Positions 9,683 through 20,383 of a DNA stretch of 64,000 nucleotides are shown piece after piece (position 1 is the stretch's first letter; every line of letters starts with the position of its first letter). The stretch spans positions 52,501 to 116,500 of the forward strand of contig JAJOZX010005540.1 in NCBI GenBank assembly GCA_023014485.1, read 5' to 3'. This DNA is from Bathynomus jamesi (taxonomy: Eukaryota > Arthropoda > Malacostraca > Isopoda > Cirolanidae). Position numbers and translations under genes: made by a program. The notes beneath the pieces are model-generated. The model ran no database searches and was not told the DNA's origin. It saw only the letters and a list, made by a program, of their open reading frames with translations.

Positions 9683-11356
9683 TATAATAAACGCTTGAGA
9701 TAAAAAAAAATGTCGAATCTTTTGACATAACTTGACGTCTCTTTTATTATCATAATTTTGAAAGCATTACGATGAAAAAAGCTTCATATTTACACGATTT
9801 TATTATTATTTGTGTCCTAAACATTAATTTGGGTATTATGGAAAAAGTTTATTTCAATAATTTAATCGTATTTCAAGTTTTGCGTACCCATACTGACGTA
9901 TAAAAAAATTATGTTATTTTTTTTTAATTACCATGCAACAACGTTCGTCACATGGGCATACAAAAAGTAGGCTCCACGTAAGTACAATATTTTAATGACA
10001 TCAGTAAAGCGTTTTTAAGGACTTGCATCAAATAACAAAGTCCTTAAATAACGAAAGTACCAGGAACACTTATTATATTGTAATACGGCGTTCATACTAT
10101 GATTCTTTAGAGAGGAATTCCTGTTACAATCATCGTATTTTCGTGGAATTCCTTTGACACTGTGAACGCTTTTGAGGGAAAAAAAATTCCTCGTTTCTGC
10201 CGATTCTTGAGGAATTTCTCGTTCCATTTTCGACTGAAGTTACGAGGAACAAAGGCCGGAACAGTTCCAAACAACATATTGGTAAAAGTAAACAAATCTC
10301 CAGAGAGCATGAAATGTTTCAAAACAAATTTGATTTAAAAAAAAAAAAAAGCAATTTTGTTTATGTGAAATTTACCTGAAAAATAAGTAAAAGATTGTGA
10401 TTTAAGGATTTCATTCAATTAAGTCAGAAAAACCAACGTCAACATTTAGCATAAACGGAATCAATTTCCGTTTTCGAGGAACAGGAAATGCACTAACGGA
10501 GTTCTTGGGACCTTGTGATTCGTGTTCAAAGTGGATTGTGAATTGGGTATAAATGTTGATAACGTGTTCGGATATAATACTCAATGGGCCAACTTCCCCC
10601 ATTTTATGCCATGCCCACTCTCATCTTCGGTTTTCTCACTTCGGTCATGGGTTAGGTTAAATTAGGTTGAGTTAAGTAAGCAATTCTCGCAATGGTAGTG
10701 AGGCAAACTGGAAAATAATCCTGCGTTTCTTTACTAGGGTTAGCACAAATGTACTCGTACAACACAGATGTTACGTTAGTATCCACAAATTGTAAACAGG
10801 TCACTTAATGATACTAATATAACCTAATCTAACCTAATACGAGTTCTTAAATTCTCTCTAAAAAAAAATATATAAAAAATTCACCAAATATGAATTTCTC
10901 TTAAACATTCACGCGATTCCAGACGAGTAATTTCTAAATTTTTCCCTAATTACTTGGCGGGACATTAAATCCGAGGTTTCGCTAAACATCTGGTTTTACA
11001 AACCGGGTAAAAAATTATTTTTTCTTTAGGAGTAGTATAATATTACATTCACAAAATATTTAGAAATTTACATTTGTTTCAACAAAATTTTGCCAATTGA
11101 TTGCAAAGAACAAAAAAAAAATGTTTAGGAATAGACATATTACATCGAAATATCTAATATCAAAATATTTAATATCTAAATATCTAATATTCCTCTAAAT
11201 ATCTAATCTAAATATTTGAAATATTTAGATCTTTGTGCTTCTCAATACGATATATTCTGTCAAAAAATTCACCGCAAGAATTCTTTTCAATTTCATTTTT
11301 TTACCTTTCATAGAAATGAAAAATGCTCCATTGTTAAAAATAAAGTCCTATAAGAG
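9683..11356. other. no recognisable gene
   Basis: AT-rich DNA. Short GGTTAGGTTA- and AACCTAATCTAACC-type runs lie at 10640-10680 and 10815-10840. Minus-strand frames of 63-71 residues at 10015-10602 show no motif that I know. Confidence 0.6.
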
Positions 11357-11361
11357 TTTAT

Positions 11362-11429
<68 letters not shown>
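11357..11429. repeat. (TA)n microsatellite
   Basis: TA run directly abutting the Tc1 terminal repeat. Confidence 0.95.
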
Positions 11430-11430
<1 letters not shown>

Positions 11431-11563
11431 CGGCGTTCAAAAGTCTGCGTCCACCTTATAATCACCCAATTTATTGTAAATTGTACAAATATATATGATA
11501 ATTACAACAAAATTTGATTTTTTTATTATTACATTATTTGCTTCTAAATGTAATTATTATAAA

Positions 11564-11984
11564 CTAGTACAGTTCCCGCCGCTTCGCTGACGGTTAGACA
11601 GGCTAAACTACAAAAAAAGAACCCAGCCGTGAAAATTTTGAGCTTCACATTGTGTCAACATTTCTGAATCTGGTATCTCCCAAAACTCCCATTCATACAA
11701 CTTGGGGGCTAACCCCCTCCCCATTACCCCAACCCTTCCCATTACCCTACCCATCACCAATTACCAACATCCCCACCCTTCCCCCATTGCTAAACTACAG
11801 AAAAGAACACAGTCATGAAAATCTTGAGCTTCACATTGCCGCCCGTAATACAATTTCTGAATTTTTTTTACAATTTCTGAATTTTTTTCTCAATTTTGTC
11901 TAACAATTTCTGAAAGTGTGACGGACAGACGGACGGACACACAGACGGACAGCTAGACGGACAGCTCTCTTATTATAATATAGA
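11564..11984 (-). mobile_element. short non-autonomous Helitron-like element, copy 1
   Basis: In the minus sense it begins TCTATATTATAATA and ends with a short CCGTC/GGCGG hairpin and CTAG. It lies between host A and T, exactly the Helitron pattern (A|TC...CTRR|T). The core includes AAATTTTGAGCTTCACATTG-like motifs shared with the copies at 42090 and 45174. No coding capacity. Confidence 0.75.
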
Positions 11985-12021
11985 TTAGTAAATGAATTAA
12001 CACTTTAATGGCATAATCTTA

Positions 12022-13051
12022 TTAATAATCGATATGACCTCCTTTTGCTTTAATGACAGTTTCCACAAGTTTCTGGATAACATCTTGTGCTACGCCGTTC
12101 CAGCATTCTTCTACATTCTCCCAGAGAGAATTGAGAGAAGTTATATTCTTTTTAGCTTTCAGACTCTTTAAATGGTCCCAAAGATGTTCTATTGGATTGA
12201 GATCAGGACTTTGTGGAGGAAACTTCATAATTTGTAGAACACCATCTTTTTTCTTGTTGAGATAGTTCATGCAAAGGTTAGAAGTGTGCTTCGGTCGTTA
12301 TCCCGCTGGAAAATGAATCCTTGACCACAAAGCCTCAATCCTGATGGTATTGCGTGTCTCACAAGTATGGGGTGGTACTTCTCTTTTGTGAGAGTGTAAG
12401 TGATTCTGTGAAGATCTCCAACTCCAGAATAACTGAAACAACTCCAAACTTGAATGTTGCCTCCCCCATGTTTTACTGAATGTTTTATGCAGAGATCTAT
12501 CAGTTTTTCGTTGGTTCTACGTCTAACATTAGCTCTTCTATGAGACCCAAAAAGTTGTTCCACTTTTGATTCATCAGTAAAAAGAACTTTTTTCCAGTCA
12601 TCTACAGTAAAATTTCGATATTCTCTTCCCCAGTCCAGTCTTTTGGCCTTATTTGTTTCCTCAGTAGTGGTTTGGACACAGCAACTCTGCCATGGAGACC
12701 AGCTTTTATGAGTCTTCTTTTTATAGTACGAGTACTTGTACTTGTACTTGTACTTGTACTTATTGGAGAGTCCCGTTGTTCATTCAACTGTGCCTGAATC
12801 TGTGTAGCTGTGGCTTTTCTGTCACGCAGTGATGTAACCTTGATGTAATGATCCTCAGAATTAGTAGTCACTTTAGGTCTGCCAGATCTTGTCTTTGAAG
12901 AGCACGATCCAGATTCTCTATATCTGCTTATAGTTCTATGGACGGCCCCTTTTGAAACGTTAAATTTTGCCGAGATCTGGCGTTGGGACATTCCCTCTCT
13001 TGAAAGGGCAATTATTTGTCCTCTCTGGGATAGACTTAGATCCTTAGACAT
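12022..13051 (-). pseudogene. Tc1 transposase (DD34E), frameshifted
   Basis: Starts MSKDLSLSQRGQIIALSREG at 13051. The first helix-turn-helix (MSQRQISAKFNVSKGAVHRT) is followed by the GRPK hook (SGRPKVTT) and a second DNA-binding region with TRTIKRRLIKAG. The D1 block VLFTDESKVE lies near 12560-12600, and D2 sits in FIFQRDND near 12300. D3/E is in PQSPDLNPIEHLWDHLK (about 12150-12210), with spacing consistent with DD34E. A serine/threonine repeat (STSTSTST, GTACTT codons near 12730-12760) is an oddity within the linker. Frame breaks lie near 12600 and 12270. Confidence 0.93.
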
Positions 13052-13555
13052 TTCAATTACGGCCTGTAAAGAAAGAATAGAGAAAATGATTAATTATTTT
13101 TTAATCAAACTGTTACAATGTCATTGACTAATTGGTTTTATCAGTTATAATAGACCAGTTGTTGTGTTGTTGGTTAGACGATCAGCCCACCCTGATCGAG
13201 CAAGCCGGCAGGTTGTTGTTGTAAATGGACCAGCTGTTAAAATTACTGTATGAATACACTATTTGGAGATTAATAACATTTGGCTATGGTCTGTCACCAA
13301 TACCTGGGTTAAAATCGGTGTTATTTTACTGCAAAGAAAAAAAACGTACAGGACCAAAAAGGACCATTTTCATTAATGTGTCCTTTCTTATGAAATAAAA
13401 GCTACATTACTTACACAAATACACATGTAGTAGAATATATGAAATATCATTTCTTGTAAAAGAAAATACCTTAATATAGAGGACATACTTTCTCAGTTAT
13501 ATTATTTTCTAGAAATTGTATAAAACTGGGGTGGACGCAGACTTTTGAATGCCAC

Positions 13556-13659
13556 TATATATATATACACACATATATATATACATATACACAAGGTGAT
13601 TCATAAATGTGTTTCATAAATCGTAGGGGTATTCTTCAGACAAAAGTAAAGAAAAAAGA

Positions 13660-13732
<73 letters not shown>
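13556..13732. repeat. (TA)n tracts with a short unassigned insert
   Basis: TA and TA/CA runs at 13556-13590 and 13661-13732. Between them a ~70-bp stretch (GGTGATTCATAAATG...) may be a mariner end. Confidence 0.8.
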
Positions 13733-14738
13733 TAGTGATGTAGGTCACATCCGCATCCGCATAACATCCGCACATTTTCTCGCATCCGCATCCGCACTTT
13801 GGACTGCGGATGTCGTGCGGATGTGGACCGTTGAGATAAAATGTCATTAATAAGCGGAAATTATCAAATTCTACTATATTAATAGAACTAGTTCATTGTG
13901 CGCAAAAGTGATGCAAGCGACAAGACGAGAGGCTGTTCTTGTATGAAGTTACTCTCTTGCAACCTACTTAGATCCACGTTACAAAGCTAAGTTATTTTCA
14001 CCTAGTACATTAGAACGAGTTAAATCATCACTTGGCAAAGCAGTTTTCATCTGCTTTGCCAAGTGATGATTTAACTACCAAGCGAGAGATTATTTAGCAG
14101 TGCTGGATTAATATATGATGAAAAGAGAAACAGACTGGCAGCAGAAAAGGCAGAAAAATTAATGTTCCTTAAGCATAACCTTCCTATAATTAAGTTTGAA
14201 CATTAAACGATGAACATCTTAGTTTACTTTATTTTAATTACTCATTTATAAATATGCCTAATAAAACTTTAAACTTAATATAAATAGTTATCAAGCTAAT
14301 TAAAGATCTCTTTCTATAAGGGTGGAGGTTGGGGAAAGAGGTCGGTGGGGTGCATACCGTGCATTTGAGTTGGGTTCACGTCCCGCATCCTGGTAACACA
14401 ATTATGGTTTCTAATTGTGGCTGAAACTCAACAAAATATAACGAATTTATTTGCAGACGAATTCACTAATTGATTTCTATATTAGTTAGATGCTTGATAT
14501 TATTTTATATGTTCAGAGAAAAGTACAGCAATTATTGTACAATTAATCAATTATACTACATTATAGCTACAGCTCTCTCTATATAATAATTATTTATACG
14601 TTAAACACAACAAATCTCGAATATATCCTAAAAAATAACGAAAATGTAGACATCCGCATCCGCATCCGCGGATGTTAAAATCAAACACCCTCATCCGCAT
14701 CCGCGGATGTGAAAAAAATGACATCCGCTACATCACTA
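13733..14738 (+). mobile_element. internally deleted hAT element
   Basis: Ends TAGTGATGTAG and CTACATCACTA are flanked by TA-repeat DNA consistent with an 8-bp duplication. Subterminal CATCCGCATCCGC repeats occur at both ends. The interior keeps two pieces of a hAT transposase and an 18-bp inverted repeat CATCACTTGGCAAAGCAG near 14025-14072. Confidence 0.82.
13930..14205 (+). pseudogene. hAT transposase fragments (catalytic end and C-terminal dimerisation domain)
   Basis: Near 13950-14000 the frame reads ATYLDPRYKAKLFSP, the conserved LDPRF/Y block before the last catalytic region of hAT transposases. After a jump, 14085-14200 reads ERLFSSAGLIYDEKRNRLAA then EKLMFLKHNLP, the C-terminal hATC dimerisation domain (E/ERxFSxAG...RxRL...). 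The middle, including other catalytic residues, is gone. The inverted 18-bp duplication at the deletion join suggests repair-mediated loss. It is a deletion derivative that could only move with help. Confidence 0.85.
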
Positions 14739-14755
14739 TATATATATATATATAA

Positions 14756-15205
14756 TGTTAAACACAGACCGTGCATGGAACAAGGAACTCTTCTGGGAAA
14801 ATTAAATCCACTATAGTCGAATAAGTAATGGTAAATGACAAATACCATAGTTTTTTTCCTTTTTCATGATTTTAGCCCGACGTGGGCAACGGGTCTCTCG
14901 CAAAGAGATCCCATAAATATAGCTTCCCTCACCAGCTATCTGCAAAGCAGACAGGATCCAGCTTTGGGACGTGGATCTAGGGTTTAAAGCAAACCTAGAT
15001 CCCTACACTCAGAACCTCTATATAAGTAAAAGACTCGTTGCATTCACGTCGTGTTGAATAAATCAAAGAAAAAGGGGGTAACTATTGTATTTTTAGCCAA
15101 AAAAACCAAAACTTAAACCTCAACCGGGACATTGAGCGTCCACTTTTCAAGGCACGAAACACGTCCGTTTAGTATACACAAACTCAGAATGGTTCCCTGA
15201 GAACA
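14756..15205 (+). repeat. retrotransposon LTR, complete (450 bp)
   Basis: It begins TGTTAAACAC and ends GAGAACA (TG...CA form). It holds a TATA box CTATATAAG near 15020 and a polyadenylation signal AATAAA near 15057, as in a Pol II LTR. No internal retrotransposon coding region is adjacent. The following five bases are TTATA. Confidence 0.75.
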
Positions 15206-15210
15206 TTATA

Positions 15211-15318
15211 TGTTAAACACAGACCGTGCATGGAACAAGGAACTCTTCTGGGAAAATTAAATCCACTATAGTCCGAATAAGTAATGGTAAATGACAAATA
15301 CCATAGTTTTTTTCCTTT
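15211..15318 (+). repeat. LTR, first 108 bp only, tandem to the previous one
   Basis: Repeats TGTTAAACACAGACC onward, nearly identical to 14756-14865. It stops in the poly-T tract, where an inverted copy starts at a TTCCTT microhomology. Confidence 0.75.
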
Positions 15319-15836
15319 GTTCCATGCACGGTCTGTGTTTAACATATAATGTTCTCAGGGAACCATTCTGAGTTTGTGTATACTAAACGGACGTGTTTCG
15401 TGCCTTGAAAAGTGGACGCTCAATGTCCCGGTTGAGGTTTAAGTTTTGGTTTTTTTGGCTAAAAATACAATAGTTACCCCCTTTTCTTTGATTTATTCAA
15501 CACGACGTGAATGCAACGAGTCTTTTACTTATATAGAGGTTCTGAGTGTAGGGATCTAGGTTTGCTTTAAACCCTAGATCCACGTCCCAAAGCTGGATCC
15601 TGTCTGCTTTGCAGATAGCTGGTGAGGGAAGCTATATTTATGGGATCTCTTTGCGAGAGACCCGTTGCCCACGTCGGGCTAAAATCATGAAAAAGGAAAA
15701 AAAACTATGGTATTTGTCATTTACCATTACTTATTCGGACTATAGTGGATTTAATTTTCCCAGAAGAGTTCCTTGTTCCATGCACGGTCTGTGTTTAACA
15801 TATAATGTTCTCAGGGAACCATTCTGAGTTTGTGTA

Positions 15837-15838
<2 letters not shown>
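15319..15838 (-). repeat. inverted LTR array: partial, complete (15350-15800), partial
   Basis: In minus sense: an LTR end (15806-15838), TTATA, a full LTR (15350-15800), TTATA, then the first 26 bp of another LTR (15319-15344). It is almost identical to the plus-strand arm, so the inversion is young. Plus-strand frames here are not genes. Confidence 0.75.
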
Positions 15839-15867
<29 letters not shown>

Positions 15868-15883
15868 GGCATATACAAATAAT

Positions 15884-16102
15884 CAGAGCTGGGCACTTGC
15901 GTTTTTTTGCGCGTTTTTTTGCGGTACTGCGGTACTACTACCGCACTACCAAACCGGTACCGCATAACGCAGTACCGCAAAGGATCGCTGAAAGTACAGC
16001 AGTACCGCTACCGCATTCAAATTTCCCGCGGTACTTTCCGCGGTACCGACCAACACGGTAGTACCGCAGTACCGCAAAAAAAAACGCAAGTGCCCAGCTC
16101 TG
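15884..16102. mobile_element. palindromic hAT-type MITE, copy 2
   Basis: Ends CAGAGCTGGGCACTTGCG and its complement, with the same GGTACCGC-rich arms as copy 1 (2774-2971). No direct 8-bp duplication is visible; the flanks instead continue the inverted repeat (AAATAAT/ATTATTT). Confidence 0.85.
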
Positions 16103-16133
16103 ATTATTTATTTATACATACAGTGTATATATA

Positions 16134-17033
16134 CAGGGCGTCCCAAAAAAATGTATACACACTTTAAATAATTATAAAGGCAGTGTTTATTAAAATACAT
16201 TTCATTTTCAAAATGTAATAGAATCTACAGACATTATTTAATTGTTTTGTCAACGCCTGTTTTCAAACTGACGTCCGTTCTGGTCCAGGCACTGCTGATA
16301 ACGCGAAGCAATGGAATCGCAAACATCACGAAACATTTCGTTTGGTATTTGTGTGCATTCTCGTTCAATGGCTGCTCTAAATTCAGCGACTGTTGCAGGT
16401 TCTATGGCGTAGACTTTGTCTTTTAAGTATCCCCATAAAAAAAAGTCTAGTGGTGCGAGGTCTGGTGAACGCGGAGGGTATTCTACGAAACCCCTTCGTC
16501 CAATCCACATCCACATCGTGCCAAGTACCACTCGCAATACTCCACTCTTCGGTCCGGATCATCTTCATTAATAGCATGGACTAATCTTGGAATGTAACTT
16601 TTCCATTGACAGCGCTTCAAAATGCGTTGGACAGACGATTCTGAAATTCCTACCTCACGACTCGCTTGCCGCACAGATTTTCTTGGACTTTGGTGATACG
16701 TTTCCAGTACTCTTTCTTGCTTTGTGGGGCTTGTCGATGTCCGTGGTCTTCCGGAACGCTTCTTGTGGACATTTGAACAGTTCCATCGGCTTCAAACTTA
16801 TCTCTAATTCGAGTGATGGTAAGTCGCGTTGGTGGATCTGTTGAAACTCCCTCCTAAACTGTCTTTGCACTTCAACTGCGTTTTCACACTTCCAGTAGCA
16901 TTTTAGAATGAATGTCCTTTGTTCAAAGCTTAGTCTGACTGCCATTATTAATTCTAATGGGTTTAACTTGGAAGAAAGAAACATCAATTGAGGTATCAGC
17001 TGTTAAAGTGTGTATACATTTTTTGGGGACGCC

Positions 17034-17036
<3 letters not shown>
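16134..17036 (-). mobile_element. mariner-type element, internally deleted (903 bp)
   Basis: Ends CAGGGCGTCCCAAAAAAATG and the complement of CAGGGCGTCCCCAAAAAATG lie between TA dinucleotides. It is shorter than full-length relatives because the middle of the transposase is missing. Confidence 0.92.
16250..16945 (-). pseudogene. mariner transposase lacking its catalytic centre
   Basis: From the 5' end: MAVRLSFEQRTFILKCYWKC (N-terminal DUF4817-like helix-turn-helix), RQFRREF, a second helix-turn-helix [18 protein letters not shown] (about 16600-16660), and [20 protein letters not shown]. It then jumps straight to [20 protein letters not shown] (16420-16500) and ends RYQQCLDQNGRQFENRR. The segment that should carry D1 and D2 has been deleted; only the third Asp block is present. 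DNA-binding parts are partly kept, so such a product, if made, could only bind ends. Frame changes occur near 16655. Confidence 0.9.
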
Positions 17037-17077
<41 letters not shown>

Positions 17078-17093
17078 TATATATATATACATA
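17037..17093. repeat. (TA)n microsatellite between two mariners
   Basis: TA run that ends one mariner's TA duplication and starts the next one's. Confidence 0.93.
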
Positions 17094-17974
17094 CAGGGTG
17101 TACATAAAGTCAGCATCTATTTTTGTGAAGCACTTGGAAATTATATGGAATTCAATCATAAAATGATAAAGTGGTAATTTATTAAATAATTAAGAGTAGG
17201 ATTCGACGTGACGCCCATCAGTATCCCTGCACAGCTCAAATCGTTCCGCAGCATTTCTAAACACATTCTGGAGCATTTGCGGGGTTATGTTATCTGCAGC
17301 AGTTCGTATACGTGTACGTAAGTTTTCAAGACTCGTAATCTTCGTCTGATAGACGTGCGATTTGATAAAGCCCAATGCAAAGAAATCTAAAGGGGTTAAA
17401 TCTGGTGATCTCGCTGGCCAAGGTCTGTTGCTTCAGCGTCCGATCCAGCGATTTGGAAAACGTCCATTTAGATAATCCTGAACAATTTTGGCATAGTGAC
17501 AAGGAGCACCATCATGTTGATAGACGACGGTACTAACAATCCTAACCCGTCGTCTATCAACATGATGGTGCTCCTTGTTACTACGCCAAAATTGTTCAGG
17601 ATTATCTAAATGGACGTTTTCCAAATCGCTGGATCGGACGCGGAGAAAACAGACCTTGGCCAGCGAGATCACCAGATTTAACCCCTTTAGATTTCTTTGC
17701 ATGGGGCTTTATCAAATCGCACGTCTATCAGACGAAGATTACGAGTCTTGAAAACTTACGTACACGAACTGCTGCAGATAACACAACCCCGCAAATGCTC
17801 CAGAATGTGTTTAGAAATGCTGCGGAACGATTTGAGCTGTGCAGGGATACTGATGGGCGTCACGTCGAATCCTACTCTTAATTATTTAATAAATGTTACC
17901 ACTATCATTTTATGATTGAATTCCATATAATTTCCAAGTGCTTCACAAAAATAGATCCTGACTTTATGTACACC

Positions 17975-17977
<3 letters not shown>
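17094..17977. mobile_element. palindromic mariner derivative (inverted duplicate of the transposase 3' half)
   Basis: Two inverted arms, 17094-17530 and 17547-17977, are separated by a 16-bp spacer. They begin CAGGGTGTACATAAAGTCAG at the left, complement at the right, between TA dinucleotides. Each arm encodes the same transposase C-terminal half reading outward from the centre: D2 block QHDGAPC, PNRWIGR, SPDLTPLDFFAWGFIK and RDTDGRHVESYS. Only two of three catalytic residues are present per arm, and the 5' half is absent. The two arms differ at scattered positions. Confidence 0.93.

Positions 17978-18021
<44 letters not shown>
17978..18021. repeat. (TA)n microsatellite
   Basis: Lies between the palindromic mariner and the tRNA-like array. 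Confidence 0.93.
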
Positions 18022-18026
<5 letters not shown>

Positions 18027-18125
18027 CTGCAAAGAACACGCAGTATAAATAACGTAAAGAACGACGCTTGTATAGGATATTCCGCGCAAGACGAGAGAGA
18101 GAGAACGAAACAAATGAAAAAATGA

Positions 18126-18197
18126 GGTAACCACCCGGGAATCGAACCCGGGATCTTCCGATTGCCGGTCAGATGCGATACCATTACACCATGGGCC
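18126..18197 (-). tRNA. tRNA-like unit 1 (probable pseudo-tRNA)
   Basis: It has an A box TGGTGTAATGGTATCGC, a B box GGTTCGATTCC, a 5-bp TCTGA/TCGGA anticodon stem, loop CCGGCAA (GGC at the anticodon; position 33 is C, not T) and a CCGGG/CCCGG T stem. The acceptor arms do not pair well. A second copy of the 5' half follows at 18201-18239. Confidence 0.6.
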
Positions 18198-18432
18198 TCA
18201 CTGCCGGTCAGATGCGATACCATTACACCATGGGCCTCACTCTTCCAAATGCCGTAATTCTTCTACATACTCGCAGAAACCAATGCCCCAAGGGGGCACC
18301 TCCCGCATGCCGTAACATTATATACATTCAACTGCAAAGAACACGCAGTATAAATAACGTAAAGAACGACGCTTGTATAGGAGATATTCCGCGCAAGACG
18401 AGAGAGAGAGAACGAAACAAATGAAAAAATGA

Positions 18433-18504
18433 GGTAACCACCCGGGAATCGAACCCGGGATCTTCCGATTGCCGGTCAGATGCGATACCATTACACCATG
18501 GGCC
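18433..18504 (-). tRNA. tRNA-like unit 2
   Basis: Same body; single 5' half, no 39-bp duplication. Confidence 0.6.
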
Positions 18505-18695
18505 TCACTCTTCCAAATGCCGTAATTCTTCTACATACTCGCAGAAACCAATGCCCCAAGGGGCACCTCCCGCATGCCGTAACATTATATACATTCAACT
18601 GCAAAGAACACGCAGTATAAATAACGTAAAGAACGACGCTTGTATAGGAGATATTCCGCGCAAGACGAGAGAGAACGAAACAAATGAAAAAATGA

Positions 18696-18767
18696 GGTAA
18701 CCACCCGGGAATCGAACCCGGGATCTTCCGATTGCCGGTCAGATGCGATACCATTACACCATGGGCC
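18696..18767 (-). tRNA. tRNA-like unit 3
   Basis: Same body; an extra 5' half follows at 18771-18808. Confidence 0.6.
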
Positions 18768-19002
18768 TCACTGCCGGTCAGATGCGATACCATTACACCA
18801 TGGGCCTCTCTTCCAAATGCCGTAATTCTTCTACATACTCGCAGAAACCAATGCCCCAAGGGGGCACCTCCCGCATGCGGTAACATTATATACATTCAAC
18901 TGCAAAGAACACGCAGTATAAATAACGTAAAGAACGACGCTTGTATAGGAGATATTCCGGGCAAGACGAGAGAGAGAGAGAACGAAACAAATGAAAAAAT
19001 GA

Positions 19003-19074
19003 GGTAACCACCCGGGAATCGAACCCGGGATCTTCCTATTGCCGGTCAGATGCGATACCATTACACCATGGGCC
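19003..19074 (-). tRNA. tRNA-like unit 4
   Basis: Same body with one changed base in the anticodon stem (TAGGA for TCGGA); one extra 5' half follows. Confidence 0.6.
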
Positions 19075-19310
19075 TCACTGCCGGTCAGATGCGATACCAT
19101 TACACCATGGGCCTCACTCTGCCAAATGCCGTAATTCTTCTACATACTCGCAGAAAACCAATGCCCCAAGGGGGCACCTCCCGCATGCCGTAACATTATA
19201 TACATTTAACTGCAAAGAACACGCAGTATAAATAACGTAAAGAACGACGCTTGTATAGGAGATATTCCGCGCAAGACGAGAGAGAGAGAACGAAACAAAT
19301 GAAAAAATGA

Positions 19311-19382
19311 GGTAACCACCCGGGAATCGAACCCGGGATCTTCCGATTGCCGGTCAGATGCGATACCATTACACCATGGGCC
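19311..19382 (-). tRNA. tRNA-like unit 5
   Basis: Same body; single 5' half. It is the last minus-strand unit before the inversion. Confidence 0.6.
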
Positions 19383-19659
19383 TCACTCTTCCAAATGCCG
19401 TAATTCTTCTACATACTCGCAGAAACCAATGCCCCAAGGGGGCACCTTCCGCATGCCGTAACATTATATACATTCAACTGCAAAGAACACGCAGTATAAA
19501 TAACGTAAAGAACGACGCTTGTATAGGAGATATTCCGCGCAAGACGGCATGCGGGAGGTGCCCCCTTGGGGCATTGGTTTCTGCGAGTATGTAGAAGAAT
19601 TACGGCATTTGGAAGAGTGAGGCCCATGATGTAATGGTATCGCATCTGACCGGCAGTGA

Positions 19660-19730
19660 GGCCCATGGTGTAATGGTATCGCATCTGACCGGCAATCGGA
19701 AGATCCCGGGTTCGATTCCGGGTGGTTACC
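19660..19730 (+). tRNA. tRNA-like unit 6
   Basis: First plus-strand unit; one C is missing from the T stem. An extra 5' half precedes it at 19621, with TGATG in place of TGGTG. A T6 run follows eight bases or fewer after the body. Confidence 0.6.
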
Positions 19731-19965
19731 TCATTTTTTCATTTGTTTCGTTCTCTCTCTCTCGTCTTGCGCGGAATATCTCCTATACAAGCGTCGTTCT
19801 TTACGTTATTTATACTGCGTGTTCTTTGCAGTTAAATGTATATAATGTTACGGCATGCGGGAGGTGCCCCCCTTGGGGCATTGGTTTCTGCGAGTATGTA
19901 GAAGAATTACGGCATTGGCAGAGTGAGGCCCATGGTGTAATGGTATCGCATCTGACCGGCAGTGA

Positions 19966-20037
19966 GGCCCATGGTGTAATGGTATCGCATCTGACCGGCA
20001 ATAGGAAGATCCCGGGTTCGATTCCCGGGTGGTTACC
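19966..20037 (+). tRNA. tRNA-like unit 7
   Basis: Same body with the TAGGA anticodon-stem variant of unit 4; one extra 5' half precedes it. Confidence 0.6.
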
Positions 20038-20311
20038 TCATTTTTTCATTTGTTTCGTTCTCTCTCTCTCGTCTTGCGCGGAATATCTCCTATACAAGCG
20101 TCGTTCTTTACGTTATTTATACTGCGTGTTCTTTGCAGTTGAATGTATATAATGTTACGGCATGCGGGAGGTGCCCCCTTGGGGCATTGGTTTCTGCGAG
20201 TATGTAGAAGAATTACGGCATTTGGAAGAGTGAGGCCCATGATGTAATGGTATCGCATCTGACCGGCAGTGAGGCCCATGGTGTAATGGTATCGCATCTG
20301 ACCGGCAGTGA

Positions 20312-20383
20312 GGCCCATGGTGTAATGGTATCGCATCTGACCGGCAATCGGAAGATCCCGGGTTCGATTCCCGGGTGGTTACC
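20312..20383 (+). tRNA. tRNA-like unit 8
   Basis: Same body preceded by two extra 5' halves, three A boxes in all, the most in the array. Confidence 0.6.

Larger units (their letters stand above)
11430..13555 (-). mobile_element. Tc1-type element (DD34E) with a nested Helitron
   Basis: Left end GCGGCGTTCAAAAGTCTGCG and right end complementary to GTGGCATTCAAAAGTCTGCG, each next to TA within TA-rich flanks. The transposase is on the minus strand. Without the 421-bp Helitron the element is about 1.7 kb. Confidence 0.92.

Noticed and set aside
10411..10602. 63-residue minus-strand ORF
   Set aside because: No motif, AT-rich surroundings, length expected by chance.
15876..16110. 8-bp target duplication for the second palindromic hAT MITE
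   Set aside because: Flanks CAAATAAT and ATTATTTA are inverted, not direct, repeats.
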